From positions 32,591,406-32,655,405 of the forward strand of contig JAPFBE010000002.1 of assembly GCA_034336665.1 (NCBI GenBank): a stretch of DNA of 64,000 nt, written 5' to 3'. The notes beneath the pieces are model-generated. The model did not search any database, was not told the DNA's origin, and worked only from the letters and a program-made list of their open reading frames with translations. A program made the translations under genes and the position numbers. Below are positions 12,046 to 25,000 of this stretch, piece after piece. The DNA comes from Luscinia megarhynchos (taxonomy: Eukaryota > Chordata > Aves > Passeriformes > Turdidae). Positions within the stretch are counted from its first letter, which is position 1; every line of letters begins with the position of its first letter.

Positions 12046-13886
12046 AGGAAATGAGAGAAAACAGATGTGTGTGCATCCAGATTTCACCCCAACACAGAAT
12101 AAAATCCGACTGATTAACACAAGTGAACCTGGGAAGAAGACCCCTTGAAAGGAGACCAAAAAGGGCTTGTTGTTTACTAATGCTGCAAATTTAAGACATA
12201 GCTGAAACAATTTCCTTCTATAAATAGAGTGTTTAATACCAGAAGGACAGAAAATCAAAATGATAAAACTATCATGAAAGCAAATGGATAAAAGCAGTCT
12301 ATATGCAAGGTTACCTGGATGAAAAAGAAGGTCTATAGCAAGTATCAGAGCCCTGAAATCCTGAGCCACCTTTCCAAAAGAATATCTGTCTGTTCCCAAG
12401 ATTTATTCCTTTTACAAATGTAATTTCAAGTGCTTGGGAGGCGAATTATCATATTTTGTGCTTATGCAAGGCAAGGCCAGGACTCAAGAAGCCCTACTAA
12501 ATATAACTCTGCAAGATTTCACTAGAACCATTGTTGTCAAGTGGCTGTTTCCAATTTACATTTATTTTTGCAGACCATTATTTAACTACTTATATGCTGA
12601 CTGTGCACAGCATTGTTTTAGCAGGGCAGCAGGTAAGTCTATGCATTTTGCCCTAAAAATATTCATTCTAAGACAGAAATTATATGCTTCTGATTGAACA
12701 TAATACTGTAGTAGCCAACAGTGACTATTTTGAGACCATACTAAATACAATAAGTGACCTCTTTGTCACTGTTATGAGGTATAGAACTAACTTTTCCAAC
12801 TACAGAGAGAAAACAGAAAGTTGAAAGATATTGGACAGCTGACTGCCTTGCTAGGAAAAAGCTTTTTATGCTAAGGCTTTTTAAGAATCCACTTTATTTG
12901 TTCCCACTACTTGCAGATTCAAGGCCACCAATAACTAAATTGTCACCAAGAAAATTCTCCAGTGTTTAACAGAACCCAGGGACTATGGACTACTGAGCAG
13001 CTCAGTCACTGCATCTCATTTATTCTCTGTTATAACCTATAAATTTATTTTTCCTTTCATCTTGTTTTCAGTCTTACAGAAGAAATTTGAAGAGACAGCC
13101 TGTGCCTATCCCAGAGAACGTGACTGATCCCCTGACATGCTAAATTTGTGGATCTCCTATTTATGGCCTCTGACTTGGTGTCAGACAACAGACTCGGGGC
13201 TGTAGCTCCCACTCCAAGAACAAGACAGGTAAAACTAACACCAGCTGTGTGGCATTGGAGTAATCCTGTGTCTCCAGGACCATGTGGTGATGCCAAGATC
13301 TGCAGCCATTGACCCAAGCACGACCAGCAGCCCCATGGCACATCCTGCCTTATGCAGCTTTTCAGCAAAAGAACAATAGAATGGAAGGCAATTGCTATAA
13401 ACAATGGTATGATTTCCCAAAAAGAGGAGAGGTCCATGCTTCCATTATTTCAGAGCCACACAGCTCAGCACTGCCAGGTAGGGCATCACCACAGGCATGG
13501 TGACTTGTCATTGTACTTACAGCAGTGATTACAGCAGTGATGGGCACAGAGCCCTCTCCCAGCAGTAAGATTTTGCCTGATTAATATGGCCAAATGTGTA
13601 CCAAATATCCCAAAACCTCCCTTTTTTCCCCCTGAAAACTTGAAGCAAAGCCATGGAAAATGCAGTCAGTTTCTGAGAAATGCTGAACTTACTGGCAAGG
13701 TATTGCACTTTGCTGGAGGCAGTCAGAGGGCTGATATACAAATTCCCAGAACAACTTTCTGGCAGCTTCTGCTCATCAGAGAGTTTGCCTTCTGCTCAAC
13801 TCACAGTTACCCTCCATTCTGTCTTGGTTTCTTCAAAAAATATTCTCCATGTCCTTGATATTTTGCATTGCATGTAGATGTTGAGG
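12046..13886. other. Unassigned DNA between LTR fragments
   Basis: No repeat family is recognised. A 125-codon minus-strand open frame (12022-12399) shows no known domain. A splice-flanked 59-nt segment at 12574-12632 is treated as a finding only. About 13130-13500 is moderately GC-richer. The LTR pieces on either side belong to different families, so this is not the inside of one provirus. Confidence 0.5.
13517..13540. repeat. 12-bp tandem duplication
   Basis: TTACAGCAGTGA is repeated twice head to tail. Confidence 0.9.
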
Positions 13887-14432
13887 TGTTGGTAGTGGGG
13901 GGCTCCAGGTGAAGCAGGAATGAGAAAGAGAAGCTCTAGAGTGGAACAGAAATCCACATGTCAGCCTGTGGAGGACTGCAACCTGGAGCAGGTTAAAAGA
14001 GTGAAGAAGGAGAGGGTAGACCTACTGCTATTTACTGACTGGACATAGCATCCCTCTGTGCATCCTTCACATCCCCCTGTGCCTCTGGGTGGGGTAGATG
14101 AGTGTAAAGGAATCAAGGGGTCTAAAGGAATTAAGATCTTCCTGGGAAAGAGGAGAGGACAGGTTGTTTCAGTGTTTGGGGTTTGGATTCTTACCGCCCC
14201 AATCTGTAAAACAGATTAGCAATAAATTAATTCTTGGCAAGTCAGGTCTGTTTTGCTGTGCCAATAATTGGAAAACAATGTCCCTGTGTTTATCACCACC
14301 CTTGAGTTTTCTTATTCTTGGTTTTTTTTAATTTTTTTTTTCTTATTTTGTCTCTCTGTCCCACTGGGAGCATAGTGCTGGAATAAGTGAGCAGCTGGCT
14401 GAAAGTTTGGTTGCTAAGTCTAGCCCACCACA
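13887..14432 (+). mobile_element. Solo avian LTR, internally deleted (ERVL-like)
   Basis: The sequence starts near TGTTGGTAGTGGGGGGCT and follows a long GC-rich avian LTR family with gaps. It carries GTGGAGGACTGCAACCTGGA, CCCCCTGTGCCTCTGGGTGG, a GATTAGCAATAAATTAATT block with the poly(A) signal AATAAA at 14221-14226, CAGGTCTGTTTTGC, CCAATAATTGG, and an ending of TAGCCCACCACA at 14432. The terminal CA fits an LTR end. At about 546 bp it is roughly half the length I remember for the family, so the middle has been lost. No matching target-site duplication is evident and no retroviral genes flank it, so it reads as an old solo LTR. A fragment of the same family lies at 3643-4043. Confidence 0.75.
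14221..14226 (+). promoter_or_regulatory. Poly(A) signal of the LTR
   Basis: AATAAA sits about 200 bp before the 3' end of the LTR, at the position where this family carries its poly(A) signal. Whether it is still used is unknown. Confidence 0.55.
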
Positions 14433-14731
14433 TATTTACATCTGCAAGATAGATAGACATAAGAAACGTAGCTGCTCCCAAGGCTAGAAGAAAATAAAAT
14501 CACAGGAGAGAATATGTCAACTTAGTTTGCTTTCAGTTTCATCTGATTTCTGCTCAATAATCTTTCTTTTCTGTATCAGTAAACCAATTGAGATAAGAAA
14601 CATTGGTATTTCTTTAAAACATCATTCTCTTTAGGATTTTTTTTCCTACCATATCAAGTCACAGATTCATCAGCTTTTTGTAACTCTTTTGCTGCAGCAA
14701 GTCTACACAGAAAAGATTATTTTCTTCAATC

Positions 14732-14805
14732 CAGTGAGACCCTACCTGGAACACACAGACCTGTTGGAGAAAGTCCAGAGGAGGGACAGCAAGATGATCT
14801 GTTGC
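14732..14805 (+). mobile_element. Short old CR1 fragment
   Basis: CAGTGAGACCCTACCTGGAA is followed by CTGTTGGAGAAAGTCCAGAG and GAGGGACAGCAAGATGATCT. This order is typical of the end of CR1 ORF2. A stretch between the first two blocks is shortened by deletion. Only about 70 bp can be placed. Confidence 0.7.
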
Positions 14806-16617
14806 TGTATATTCCACACTCAAGTTGTTTCTCAGAGGATAAAGTCCTTGAACAGCTCATATATTTGTGAGGTTCTTTGGAGGTTTATCCTGCTTTTGAG
14901 GAACAAGGGAGGAGAGAAGCTTTGGGTTTAATGATGTGTCTTTGTAATGGAAATCTGATCCAATCTAATTCTTTGTTCTTTCCACTTAGTTGCATGGAGA
15001 AATGTATTATTTATCAAGTAATAATTCAAACACAATTAATTTCACCGACATGTATATCAGAGGCAGATTCAAAGGTAAAGTTTGCTACATCAGAAAAGGT
15101 GATAAAATCTGTCCTGCAGGCTGGTTTGCACAAGTTTCTCAGAGAACGTGGGCAAGGTCACACAAATACTGCATTCCTGCTCATGCATTTTGTTACCTTC
15201 TCACTTGTCACAAAAAGAACAGGTTGAAATATTCCCATGGATCTGGTGGAGTGCAGTACAAGTGGGATTTCCCTGCTAGTAATGCACTACACAGCTCTCC
15301 AGAGATATCCAGTGGAACACAGTTGTGTTAGGGATTGACACTGTTTCTCATCTATGTGTGAATTGGCCAGATTTCTGACATTCATCATTTTCTCCCTCTG
15401 AACATCTACAGTTCTTCTAGATGCCAGGCTAGTACATGGGCAACTAGAGCAAAATAACTTTAAACCAAAAAGTTTTACAAAGCTGCCTCCCCTCTACGTA
15501 CTGTCTCCTTTCACTTACCTTTCCAGTCCTGCTCAGACAGATTTAATTAGATTTCCAGTTCTGGACAACACTGTTAACCTTCTGGGCCTAGAAGAAACAG
15601 CCCTATGTTCTCCAGTAGTTTCTTAGTGTACACTGTGCTGCAGATTCCCAACTCTCCCCCTCCTCCATAAAAATCCAAAGAAAGAAACCACTCCTCCTCC
15701 TGCTGTCCTCCCAGCCCCTTTTAAGGGAAGATAATGTAAAGCACCAGTAAACTCCAGGTAAAGAGTTACTGCCCAATAAGTGCTCTGCAATTAGCCTTTA
15801 AGTATCAAAAAGATCACCTATTAATTATTAGTGACACTAATAATAATAATAATAATTAGTGACACTAAGGTTGAACCTGTCTTAGTTGTTCTTATGTATA
15901 TATAAAAGAAAAAAGGGTTCTAACTACATTTACAATGAATTATACAAGACCACAATGTTAAAACAATATTGCTGTATTTGTAAGGTTAATTTTTGTCTCA
16001 AACACACAATTCTAGTGCTCTCCTATTGCTCATCTGAGAATATTTTTATTCTTTTTTTTTTCCTGTAGCATCTGTTTTAGAGAAGCAATATGCTTCTTTG
16101 CATTAAACAAGTGCTGTACATAGAGGTTGTCTGACTTCAAAGCTTCAGCTCCTTTCTTTTGCTGATGTGCTTTTCATTGTTGCTGAAAATATTTGAAAAA
16201 AAGCATATTGCTTACTTTGGAAATTGTAAACCAGTAAATGATTCTGAATGCTGTAGCTGAAAAGATTTGCATTAGTCTCTTGCAGTTTCCTAACTACAGG
16301 CCTTAATATAGTTATGTCTATACCAGGAACACAAGAACAGTAGCAAAATTAACTGCACTGTATCTAAACACATTTTAAAACGGAGGCCTGCACAGTTGGT
16401 ACCATTCCTATGCAGTTGTCAAAGCCCTTTAGCAGCCTCCCACCCCACACTGCTGTTCTGCATGATGCTTTAGTGTCACATATACAGACAGGTCTGTCTT
16501 CCATGTTGAGGTTGTGTGGAAGGAATTACATAAAAATTCATGCAGACAAAGACCTCTGGAGGTTTTCTAGTTTAAATTTACTCTAAACTGGAGCAGCTTC
16601 ATACCTGTGCATGGTTG
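14806..16617. other. Unassigned DNA
   Basis: No gene or repeat family was recognised beyond the small (TAA)n array at 15827-15868. Open frames at 14877-15331 lack recognisable domains. On the minus strand 15519-15587 is bounded by good splice signals but all three frames are stopped. Confidence 0.5.
15827..15868. repeat. (TAA)n bounded by a 14-bp direct repeat
   Basis: ATTAGTGACACTAA occurs at 15827-15840 and 15855-15868, with TAA units filling the space between. This looks like duplication through slippage, or a small insertion with a target duplication. Confidence 0.85.
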
Positions 16618-17210
16618 CTCAGGGCTGGGGGGCATCGGGCACAGCATCACAGCCAGGCAAGGGAGGGGATTGTCCTGCTCTGCTCTGAGCTGGGGCAGCC
16701 TCACCGCCAGGGCTGGGGGCTGGTTTGGGTGCCACAATATAAAAAAGACAATAAACTGCTGAAGAATGCTGAGAGGGTGGCAACAAAGATGGTGAAGGGC
16801 CTTGAGGCAAAGCCATATGAGCAACAGCCTGGGACACTTGGACTGCTCAGCCTGGATGAGACTGAGGGGAGATCTCACTGCAGCTACAGCTTCCTCATGA
16901 GGGGAAGAGGAGGGGCAGGCACTGATCTCTGCTCTGTGCTGACCAGGGACAGGATCTCAGGGAATGGCCTGGAGCTGTGTCAGGAGAAGTTTAGGCTGGA
17001 CATCAGGAGGAGCTTTTTCACCTGGAAGCTGAGCACTGGAACAGGGTCCCCAGAGAAGTGATCACAGCACCAAGGCTGAGTTCAAGATGCATTTGGACAG
17101 CACTCTCAGGGACATGGTGGGATTCTTGAGGCTGTCCTGGGCAGGGCCAGGAACTGGACTTTGATGATCTTTTTGGTTCCCTTCCAGCTAAGGATATTCT
17201 ATGATTCCTG
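16618..17210 (+). mobile_element. CR1 LINE 3' end, relatively well preserved
   Basis: About 590 bp covers the end of CR1 ORF2 and the 3' UTR. It includes GCACAGCATCACAGCCAGGC, CACAATATAAAAAAGA, GCAACAAAGATGGTGAAGGG, CTGAGGGGAGATCTCACTGC, GGGGCAGGCACTGATCTCTG, a TTTAGGCTGGACATCAGGAG block, CACTGGAACAGGG and the tail ATTCTATGATTCC. It belongs to the same subfamily as 44230-44810, and a run of more than 40 bases is identical between them. The open frame at 16615-17061 is the decayed C-terminal end of ORF2 and not a host gene. The copy is 5'-truncated and was probably non-autonomous from the time of insertion. Confidence 0.93.
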
Positions 17211-20200
17211 GTAAGGGAATGAAGGTAATTTCCTCTTGAAGGAAGATAACTGCATGATTTTCTAGGTAGTGTGAAGTCATTCACCTGTCTGATATTAATA
17301 ACAGTAACAATAATATTTATGTCATCTAAACTGCAGAACTTTCTCCAAACTTAAGACAGTTAGGTCTACAGCTATTTAGATATATGTTGGAAGACCTGAG
17401 AAATCTGATTTGGGAAGATTCCATTTATGGAGAGCCATGAGAAAAGTGCTATAGCACTGCACTGGATACTACAGCAGAAACAAGGAGAGGGCAGAGGGGG
17501 AAATGGGCAATACAAAAGTCAGGGAATGAAGGGTTTGTATTTGGCTGTTCCCTTACAGGAGGAACAGCTTCGTTATTTTTACCATCCTTCAGCTTGTACT
17601 AGTAAAGTCTTTTTATGGAATATATTTTCTCAAGGCCTGCTTTGTAGATGCATTGTGTAATGCAAAGCATGAACCTTTCAAATAGTTATATTAATAACCT
17701 CCCATCAGCCTGGCTCTGTTCTTCCTGAATTGTACCTTGTACACTCAACAGCATATAAAAAATTGAAATTGTCCTGAAGAGTCAACACTGGACTCCTCTA
17801 TAGAAGCAACACCTCCAGGTGCTGTGTATAAGAAGGCTGTTGGCTCTGTACCATCTGCTTTTGACCTCATTTTGCTCAATGAACTCCTCAGATAAGCTGG
17901 GCTGGGAATAATTTATGACTGACATGCACTGTGTTTCAGTGGTCCTGTCAGCCAGAACAGTGAACCACTATTGCCACTGGAAAACAGAAGAGCTCAAAGA
18001 CTGTTTTTTTGAGCACATATTTATTGTGTCAGACCTGATCCTGAACCTCCCAATAAGAAAGCACAAAAGAGTGTCTGAACAAAATCAAGCTGCTTGTGTC
18101 TCATAACTGGACATTTTTCCTGATTGTGAAGACCCCTTCTCTGAAAGGGAAGGTATCACAGGTGATTAAAACAAGAAAATTCAAACACCAGAACATGAGA
18201 CATCAATTTATCTCAAGCAAGACATCCAATCACTGGACCTGTGAGTTCCACAGCTCTGTACATAGAAACACATGAATACATTTTTGGTTGTGCACCATCC
18301 AAGGAAATTGATTTTAAGCATTTGCCTAAAGATCCATTTTATCATTTACAGCTTGCTTGATTTTATTGTGAAATTAATTTTTTTTCCAAAGAAAAAAGAA
18401 CTCTATCTAACGGCATTTCTACGCTTATGCATCTTTATTTCCTGTTGAAGGATTAGGATGTTAGAAGCAGTATAATAAAGCATGAATTTAAAATGAAAAT
18501 TGTCATTAAAATTCTGTGAAATAGAGTACTGCAGAACAATTTCAGCCAGTTTTTGATTTGGTTCTCTTAATCTAGTTGAAAACTGATGTTAATTATTACA
18601 CTGTATATCTGTAAAATATGTCATGGAAAATGTAATCTCAGCAGATCTGATCAATGGTTTTTCACAGTCTTTCTACTAACTTACAGGAAAAGAAAAGAAT
18701 ACTCTGATTTTTACACGTAGAATATTTTAAATAGCATTTAAAAGAGGAAAGAAAAATGAGACTAAGTTAATAACAAATAATAGAACTAAAATAATTATGT
18801 ACATTTTACTCCCTTACACTTTTAATTAGGCATTTGTTTCAGCACTGAATCAGTATTGCAAGATATGCAGGAACTATCAAATGACTACAAAGTGAAATTA
18901 TTTGAATTTTCTTCCATATGGCACAAAGCAAACAACAGTCTTGACACAAATCAGAGTGCCTGTTTGACATCAGGATTTCTGCCAAAATGTAGGTGGTTGG
19001 GACAGCACTCACGTCTTCTTCTAAAATTATACAACTTGATTGTTCTGTCAAAATAAAGTTTTCTAACCTGATGCACTAGCAGAATCTGCATATTCTCAAT
19101 CTAAATGTTGACAAGGTCTGAGGAACGAAACTCATCTCTCACAAGAATGGAGAACAGTGATAAATGTATGAGACAGAGACACGACATGAAAAATTGTCTG
19201 AAGAGAAAGAATATGCACCAGTAGCAATTCTTTACTAAAGGAGGAGCAAACAAGCATAAACAGAATAATTTATTCTTAATTCTGAGAAAAGAGAACATAG
19301 TGACCTTCATGGGCAAATATGTCTTTACATGGCATATAGATAGCAGATCATAAACTCCTACAATCTTCAATGATTTAGCAACCTGCTTTGGAGTCAGATT
19401 AGCACAGAAAAAAACATCAACTTCAACAACATGCATTTTCACAAAGCTTTTTTCATTAGTAGCCTTATTTTTATAGGAATAAAACACTGTCAGCTTTATT
19501 GACTTAAGTTTCCCAGTTACCTAAGATGCCTGCAGCTGCCAGCTCTCAGGCCCTTTTAACACCTCTCAACAGATCACATGCAGCCCAGGCTGAGCACATT
19601 ATTTAGCACATGATGGATGTCACAAAAAGGGTCTGGAATTCACAGGCTGATGACCTGCAGCCTTCTGGTCTCAGAAGCCATCTTGTGTCCAATTATGGCT
19701 GGTAACATTTTGTGTCAATTTACAGTTCAATCTGTGTGTCAGGATTATTAAGTACTTTCAAAATGATCTACCTAAAAAAAAAAAATCACAGATAACTGTG
19801 TGGTAATTCTGTTCACAATGAAAATGAGATTGTTTATCTATAACTCAACAGATTGTGCCTGGTTGAGGCTTGATTGTTTCTTTTTAAATTGGGAAAGTAG
19901 TCAGACACTATGCAAACCCTTCCTGCTCAAATCATCCAGGTCAGCATACACCTGGAAATCTTCCCTTGGGATCTCAGACAGGCTCTGAAGGAGTGCTTCT
20001 CAGCCTAGACACCACTCTTTCTGTCAGGAAGGAAAATTTCAGCTATCTGAGAGCTTGGGCTGCAAAGGATTTTCTGACAGGAGAAAAACCTGTCTTGATC
20101 ATCCATAAAATAGAAAATCTCTTCAAGAGTTGTATTTGAATGTCTACAAATAAACAGGAGAGAAGCCATCTCTCATAGGCATATGGTATCCTCTCATCTG

Positions 20201-21835
20201 TGTGTTTGTGTTGACAAATATCACACCTATAAAATCAGTGCAGAAAAAAAAGAAAAAGTGTAAGATATGTTATTGAAATAAGCTACAATGTCAAAATTTT
20301 CCAGATAACTCGACAAGTGTTCTACTTTTAGGCTAGGGTGGAAGGAACTGAAGACTTTGGCCCTTGTTTAGAAAAAATGAAGACCACATGCAAGGAAAAA
20401 TGATGGCCTATCAGGACCATCAACAAGAAAAAGAGCTGGCTATTTAGCTAAAAAAAATCTGGAAAAACTGGGACTGCTCAAAAAGTGTCCATCTCTCGCT
20501 GGGACCTATCCTGCTATGAGAAAAATTCTCTTTCAAGCAGACTTGAAGACTTGTAAAAGCTAAGGCACAGATACATCTCATTTGGTTTTAAAAGTGAAAA
20601 AAAACCATTGCTTTACTTTTAATCTGCAATTTTTTTCAGATATCATAATAGTAGCATGCTTAGCTAAGTAATAAGAATGGGAAAAATAATAAAATGGTGC
20701 TGATGGTGATATTAGCATGCAATTATTTATTCCATTTCATGTAAATAAGACATCTTTTTCTGTGTTTCTTCTTCTGAATTTCTGTATCTTTGTAACAGTC
20801 AGGTCATCCAGAAAGATTTTGCAGTCACCATCCTTAGAATGTTCCAAAAGTCACCTGAGCAAGGCTTTAAGCAACCTCACCTAGCTTTTCATTTAGTTCT
20901 GCTCAAAGGTAGAATGGATTTAGACACCTCCAGAGACCCTTTCAAATGAAATTCTTCTGTGGCTCTGCAAGTCTATTTTTAAATAAGAAGAGAAAGAAAG
21001 AAATGAGAAAACTGTGCACTTCTGAACAAAAAATTCATTGTCCCTGTTGAGCAATTGAATTTTGTCTGTCAAAAGTTCCCCGTTTCCCCTAACAGGTTGT
21101 CTGATGCCAAATATTTAATTAACATGTTTCAGTCCTTTGCTATCTTCATAAAGAAAATGAGAAAGGAACCTGGAATATGCAGTTGTCTTGTTGATATCCT
21201 TACTGTTAGTACAGACTAACAGAAAAAAGATGTTTTTGACCTTATAGAGAAAAAATTAGTTAAAGCAAAGAAAATAATATTGTAGCATAAAGAATTTAAG
21301 TCCTGAGCCCTTTAGGCAGGAATATAGATATTAGTGGTTACTGCAGATTCTGCAGGTGATTTTCTAATGTCCTAATTTTCTAATATTCTTAAAGGAGAAG
21401 GTACTGTAATACACAGCTTTTCATTTTAGTTCCTTGTCCCTAACTTCACTGTCCCCTAATAATTCTGTGACAGAGACAGTAGTGCTGTCAGAAGACAAAG
21501 AAAAAATGCATATTTGGCTGTACTCTGCTGGGGAAATACTTGCAAAGGTGTGATTTTTTCATTGCATTGTTTCTGTTTTGATGAACTAGTGGTTTGCTTT
21601 CTGACAGTCTCTAGAGCATCTCATTTCAGGATCCTTTGTGCTGAACTCCATATTTGTGGGGGTTTACTTTAAATTATCCTGACCTCAAAGGAAAGATTAA
21701 TTGAAACATTGATCAATAGAAATTGATCCCTAATGGCAATGAGCAATTAATTGCACAGTGTCCTCCAAGCACACAGGTGTGCCTCTTCCACCCCTGCACT
21801 ACTCACACACCTTTTGACCTGCCAGCAGGTACAAA
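17211..21835. other. Unassigned AT-rich DNA
   Basis: About 4.6 kb in which I see no gene, RNA gene or recognisable transposable element. The longest open frame (minus, 19101-19487, 128 codons) has no recognisable domain and is likely chance in AT-rich DNA. Short A or T runs are the only simple sequence. Confidence 0.55.
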
Positions 21836-22045
21836 GCACAGAAGCACAGAATCACAATGGGTCAGTTGGAAGGGACAGCAGTGACCTCTGGTCCAACCCT
21901 CCCTGCTCAAGCAGGGTCATCCCAGAGCAATGGCATAGGATGGTGTCCAGACAGTTCTTGAACATGTCCACTGAGGGACACTCTACAATGAGTATGTATA
22001 CTAGCTTCTTCCTATCTGTGAGTGTTTACATGCATCAAATCTGTC
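21836..22045 (-). mobile_element. CR1 LINE 3' end fragment
   Basis: Read on the plus strand it begins with degraded terminal octamers (GCACAGAAGCACAGAATCAC), then GTCAGTTGGAAGGGACAG, CTGGTCCAACCCTCCCTGCT, CAAGCAGGGTCATCCCAGAG and GTGTCCAGACAGTTCTTGAA. That is the reverse complement of a CR1 3' end. Similarity weakens after about 21985, where only TTCTTCCTATCTGTGAG still fits. Confidence 0.85.
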
Positions 22046-25000
22046 CTTTCCTCCACAGCACCATGTTTCCCTGCTGCCTACAACTGCTGCCTTCCCTCCA
22101 TCCTCTCAATTGATAAAATAGTTTACACTTTCTGAACTCCTTTAGCCTGCCTTCCCTTCCTGCCATTCAGGGAGCTCAGCTTCTCAGAGGCAGAATTGTC
22201 CCTCATGATTCTCTGGCAAAGAAAATAAGAGTCTATTTAATTTTTTAGGACAAATGAATTCAGATTTAATTTTGTATTGTGAATATAGTACTTCTGCTCA
22301 AATATTCCCTTTATGGCTACATCTGGCTGGGTACGAAATGCCAGCAGTGCATCAAACCTCTGAAGCCCCTATTTACATTTACAACATGCTCAGTTTTCAC
22401 ATCCATTGAATCCTTTGACTCTGCTCAGCTGACGAGTAAATGTTCCTATTATCGTATTCTCAATAATGTAGATGCAGTTTCATGAGTATGCATGCCAGGA
22501 GCAGAAAGTAAATTAGCTATGATGGAGCATCAATTTGAAGCAGAAGTATTCCCACAAAGGTGTTACCTAAAAGTCAGATTCCTCTGAACTTTTAAGTCAG
22601 ATTTCGTTAGAGGACAAAAATATTAAACATCACTCTATTTGGTTGCCTGGTGCAGAGCCCAGCTCCTCCTCTGGCACTCTGTGCTGGGGAAACCCTTCCT
22701 GCTGTGTTCTGCCATCCAGCTCCTCTCCAGTAGCTTAGTGGGTTGAACACACCATGCACAACCATTTCTGCATTTCTAGGAGCACCTCTTCTTTGCAGTC
22801 AGCTCTTAAGCTTGGCCCGAGCCTGCCTTATGTCTGCAAAGAGAATTTTCCCCTCTTCCCCTCTCTCTCCATTCTCCCAATACCTCTGTGGTGTTGAAGG
22901 TCTTGTCCTTTCCAATAAGCTGGGAGCCTCCCTGTGCTTCCCGTGTTGGTAGCTCTGAGGAAAGCTGTGCTTCCTCAGCCTGGAGCAAGGCAGCCACCAA
23001 AAAGCAAAGAGAGACCCTCTTGCCTTGAAACAGAAACACAATTTTTATAGTAGGACATACCACATGGTGCACATAAATTAAATTATGAGTAAGCCAGTGG
23101 AACTGTTCCAGCATCTTTCACAGTAATATGGACCATTGAACAGACATTAGAAAAATCTCTCGTGAAACAAGAAAGGATCCAAAACTATGAAACTGAAGAA
23201 ACAGAAGCTAAATTAATTTGGCACTCAAGTGTCAAGTTTCATGACCTAGTTTTAAATATTTCATCAGTATTTTGTCAAACAGTTTAAAACATTAGGTTTC
23301 CAGATATATCCACTTTTTTATGCCCTACAGTATGACACATTATTTAATATTTTGAATCCCTGTTTATACAAGTAAGTGGTTTTTTCAGTTGCTAGGAATG
23401 ACATCTTGAATCACAACTGACAGAGTTGAAGATGAATTAAAAGCCATGGGACTGTGTCCTTCAATTCTGCTTATTGATAAATAGCAAATTCACCCTTTTT
23501 TTTAACCTCCTAACATTCAAATGAATATTTCAACTTTGTCCTCATAGAAGTGAAGCAATAGGAAAAATGAAACATACATCAGCAGTTCTTCAGCAGAATG
23601 CTGTAATTGTGAAAAATGCAGCGGGCAGCAAAGAGATGTGCTGAGTGTTGCTCCTGAACCAGGGTATCAGAACAGATGTGCTGAAAAAGCATCACCTTAA
23701 AAAAGGTTATGTTGTCCCCATTTGTTATATCTTTTTGTAATTTATTACCTTTCCCTTAAACTTTTCTCTGAGGAGGAAGAAGCAGATTAGTTTTCAAAGC
23801 CCTTAGGGGCTGTGGGTGTGTTTAGGTTAAGTCCTGGGTTTCAGTTTCTGGGCTGTATGCCACCCAGAAGGAGTGGGGATCTCTGATCAGTGGGATGACT
23901 CCTGTACAAGCACAGAACTTCTCCCTCCAAGGAGTCAGTATGTGTCCTCACAAGGCAAGAGTGCAGAGGACAAATTTTCAAGGAGCTGAAGATTTGTCCC
24001 TTCCTTGCCCAAAGAATTATACTGAGATTTTAAAACACGTATGGAAATCCGTGTCCAGTTACAGCAACTGTAATCAAGCATCAAGTACACAGGGCATATT
24101 CTCAATCTTTGTCACACTAGCAAAGCACACTGTTGTGGTGGTGAAGGAAATACATGTGGGGTGCTGTATATTCCAGAGTTCTGCTGCTATTGCTCCTGAG
24201 CAATTCTGGACAGCTGTGTTACAGCATGGGGCTTGGATCACCACAGCAGGCCTGCAGGTCTGGGAATGTCCATGGAGAGACTCACATGTCCAATACTGCT
24301 GGAATTGCAAGACCTGTGCCTTTACAGCCTCAGTTTGAAGGTGATCTTGTTTTCAAGATGGGAGCAGGAGGAAATCAGCATCCAAGAATGGGTCAGTCAC
24401 TGTTAAGGCTCCTGTGCTCATCTCCTGCCATGCAACCCTTCTATTGAGAAATGCAAGCTGCCCAACACTTTCAGCACTCCTTTTCACAAGCACCATACAC
24501 ACACAATCCTTCAAATTTAGAATGGTCACCTGTACAGTCATTGTGCTGGTTATACACGTTTGTGGATGGTACTGGCCCTCATTTTGTGATGTGAGATTTT
24601 AGGAGGCTGAGGTTACTGGAATTGTTTACTTCTTCTCAATCATAACACTTTCCACTTTAAAAACAGAGTGTAGGAAAAGAAGAGAGCATCATCCAGATTG
24701 ATGACAGGTATTCATAGTGGAAAGCTCAGTCTGCATCCATGATATAAAGTTAAATAGATGTGAGGGACATTTGGGAGTATCTAGAAATCAAACAATTTTT
24801 CAAATAATATCATTTACCTATTGATTTAAGATGAATCAAATACTGTAACCAGTTTGCTTCAATAACTATTTTCTTCATGTCAAATAGGCAATGCTATTTT
24901 CATTGTTGAAAGATCTCATCTTAGTGGAGTGTACATGAAGAAAGAAGACATGAAAACATGGAAGACAAAGAAACACCATGTAAATATTTTCAATGACAAA

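Noticed and set aside
16615..17061. 148-codon open frame as a host gene
   Set aside because: It lies in the CR1 3' end and reads the decayed end of CR1 ORF2.
19101..19487. 128-codon minus-strand frame as a gene
   Set aside because: AT-rich composition, no domain, no splice context; consistent with a chance frame.
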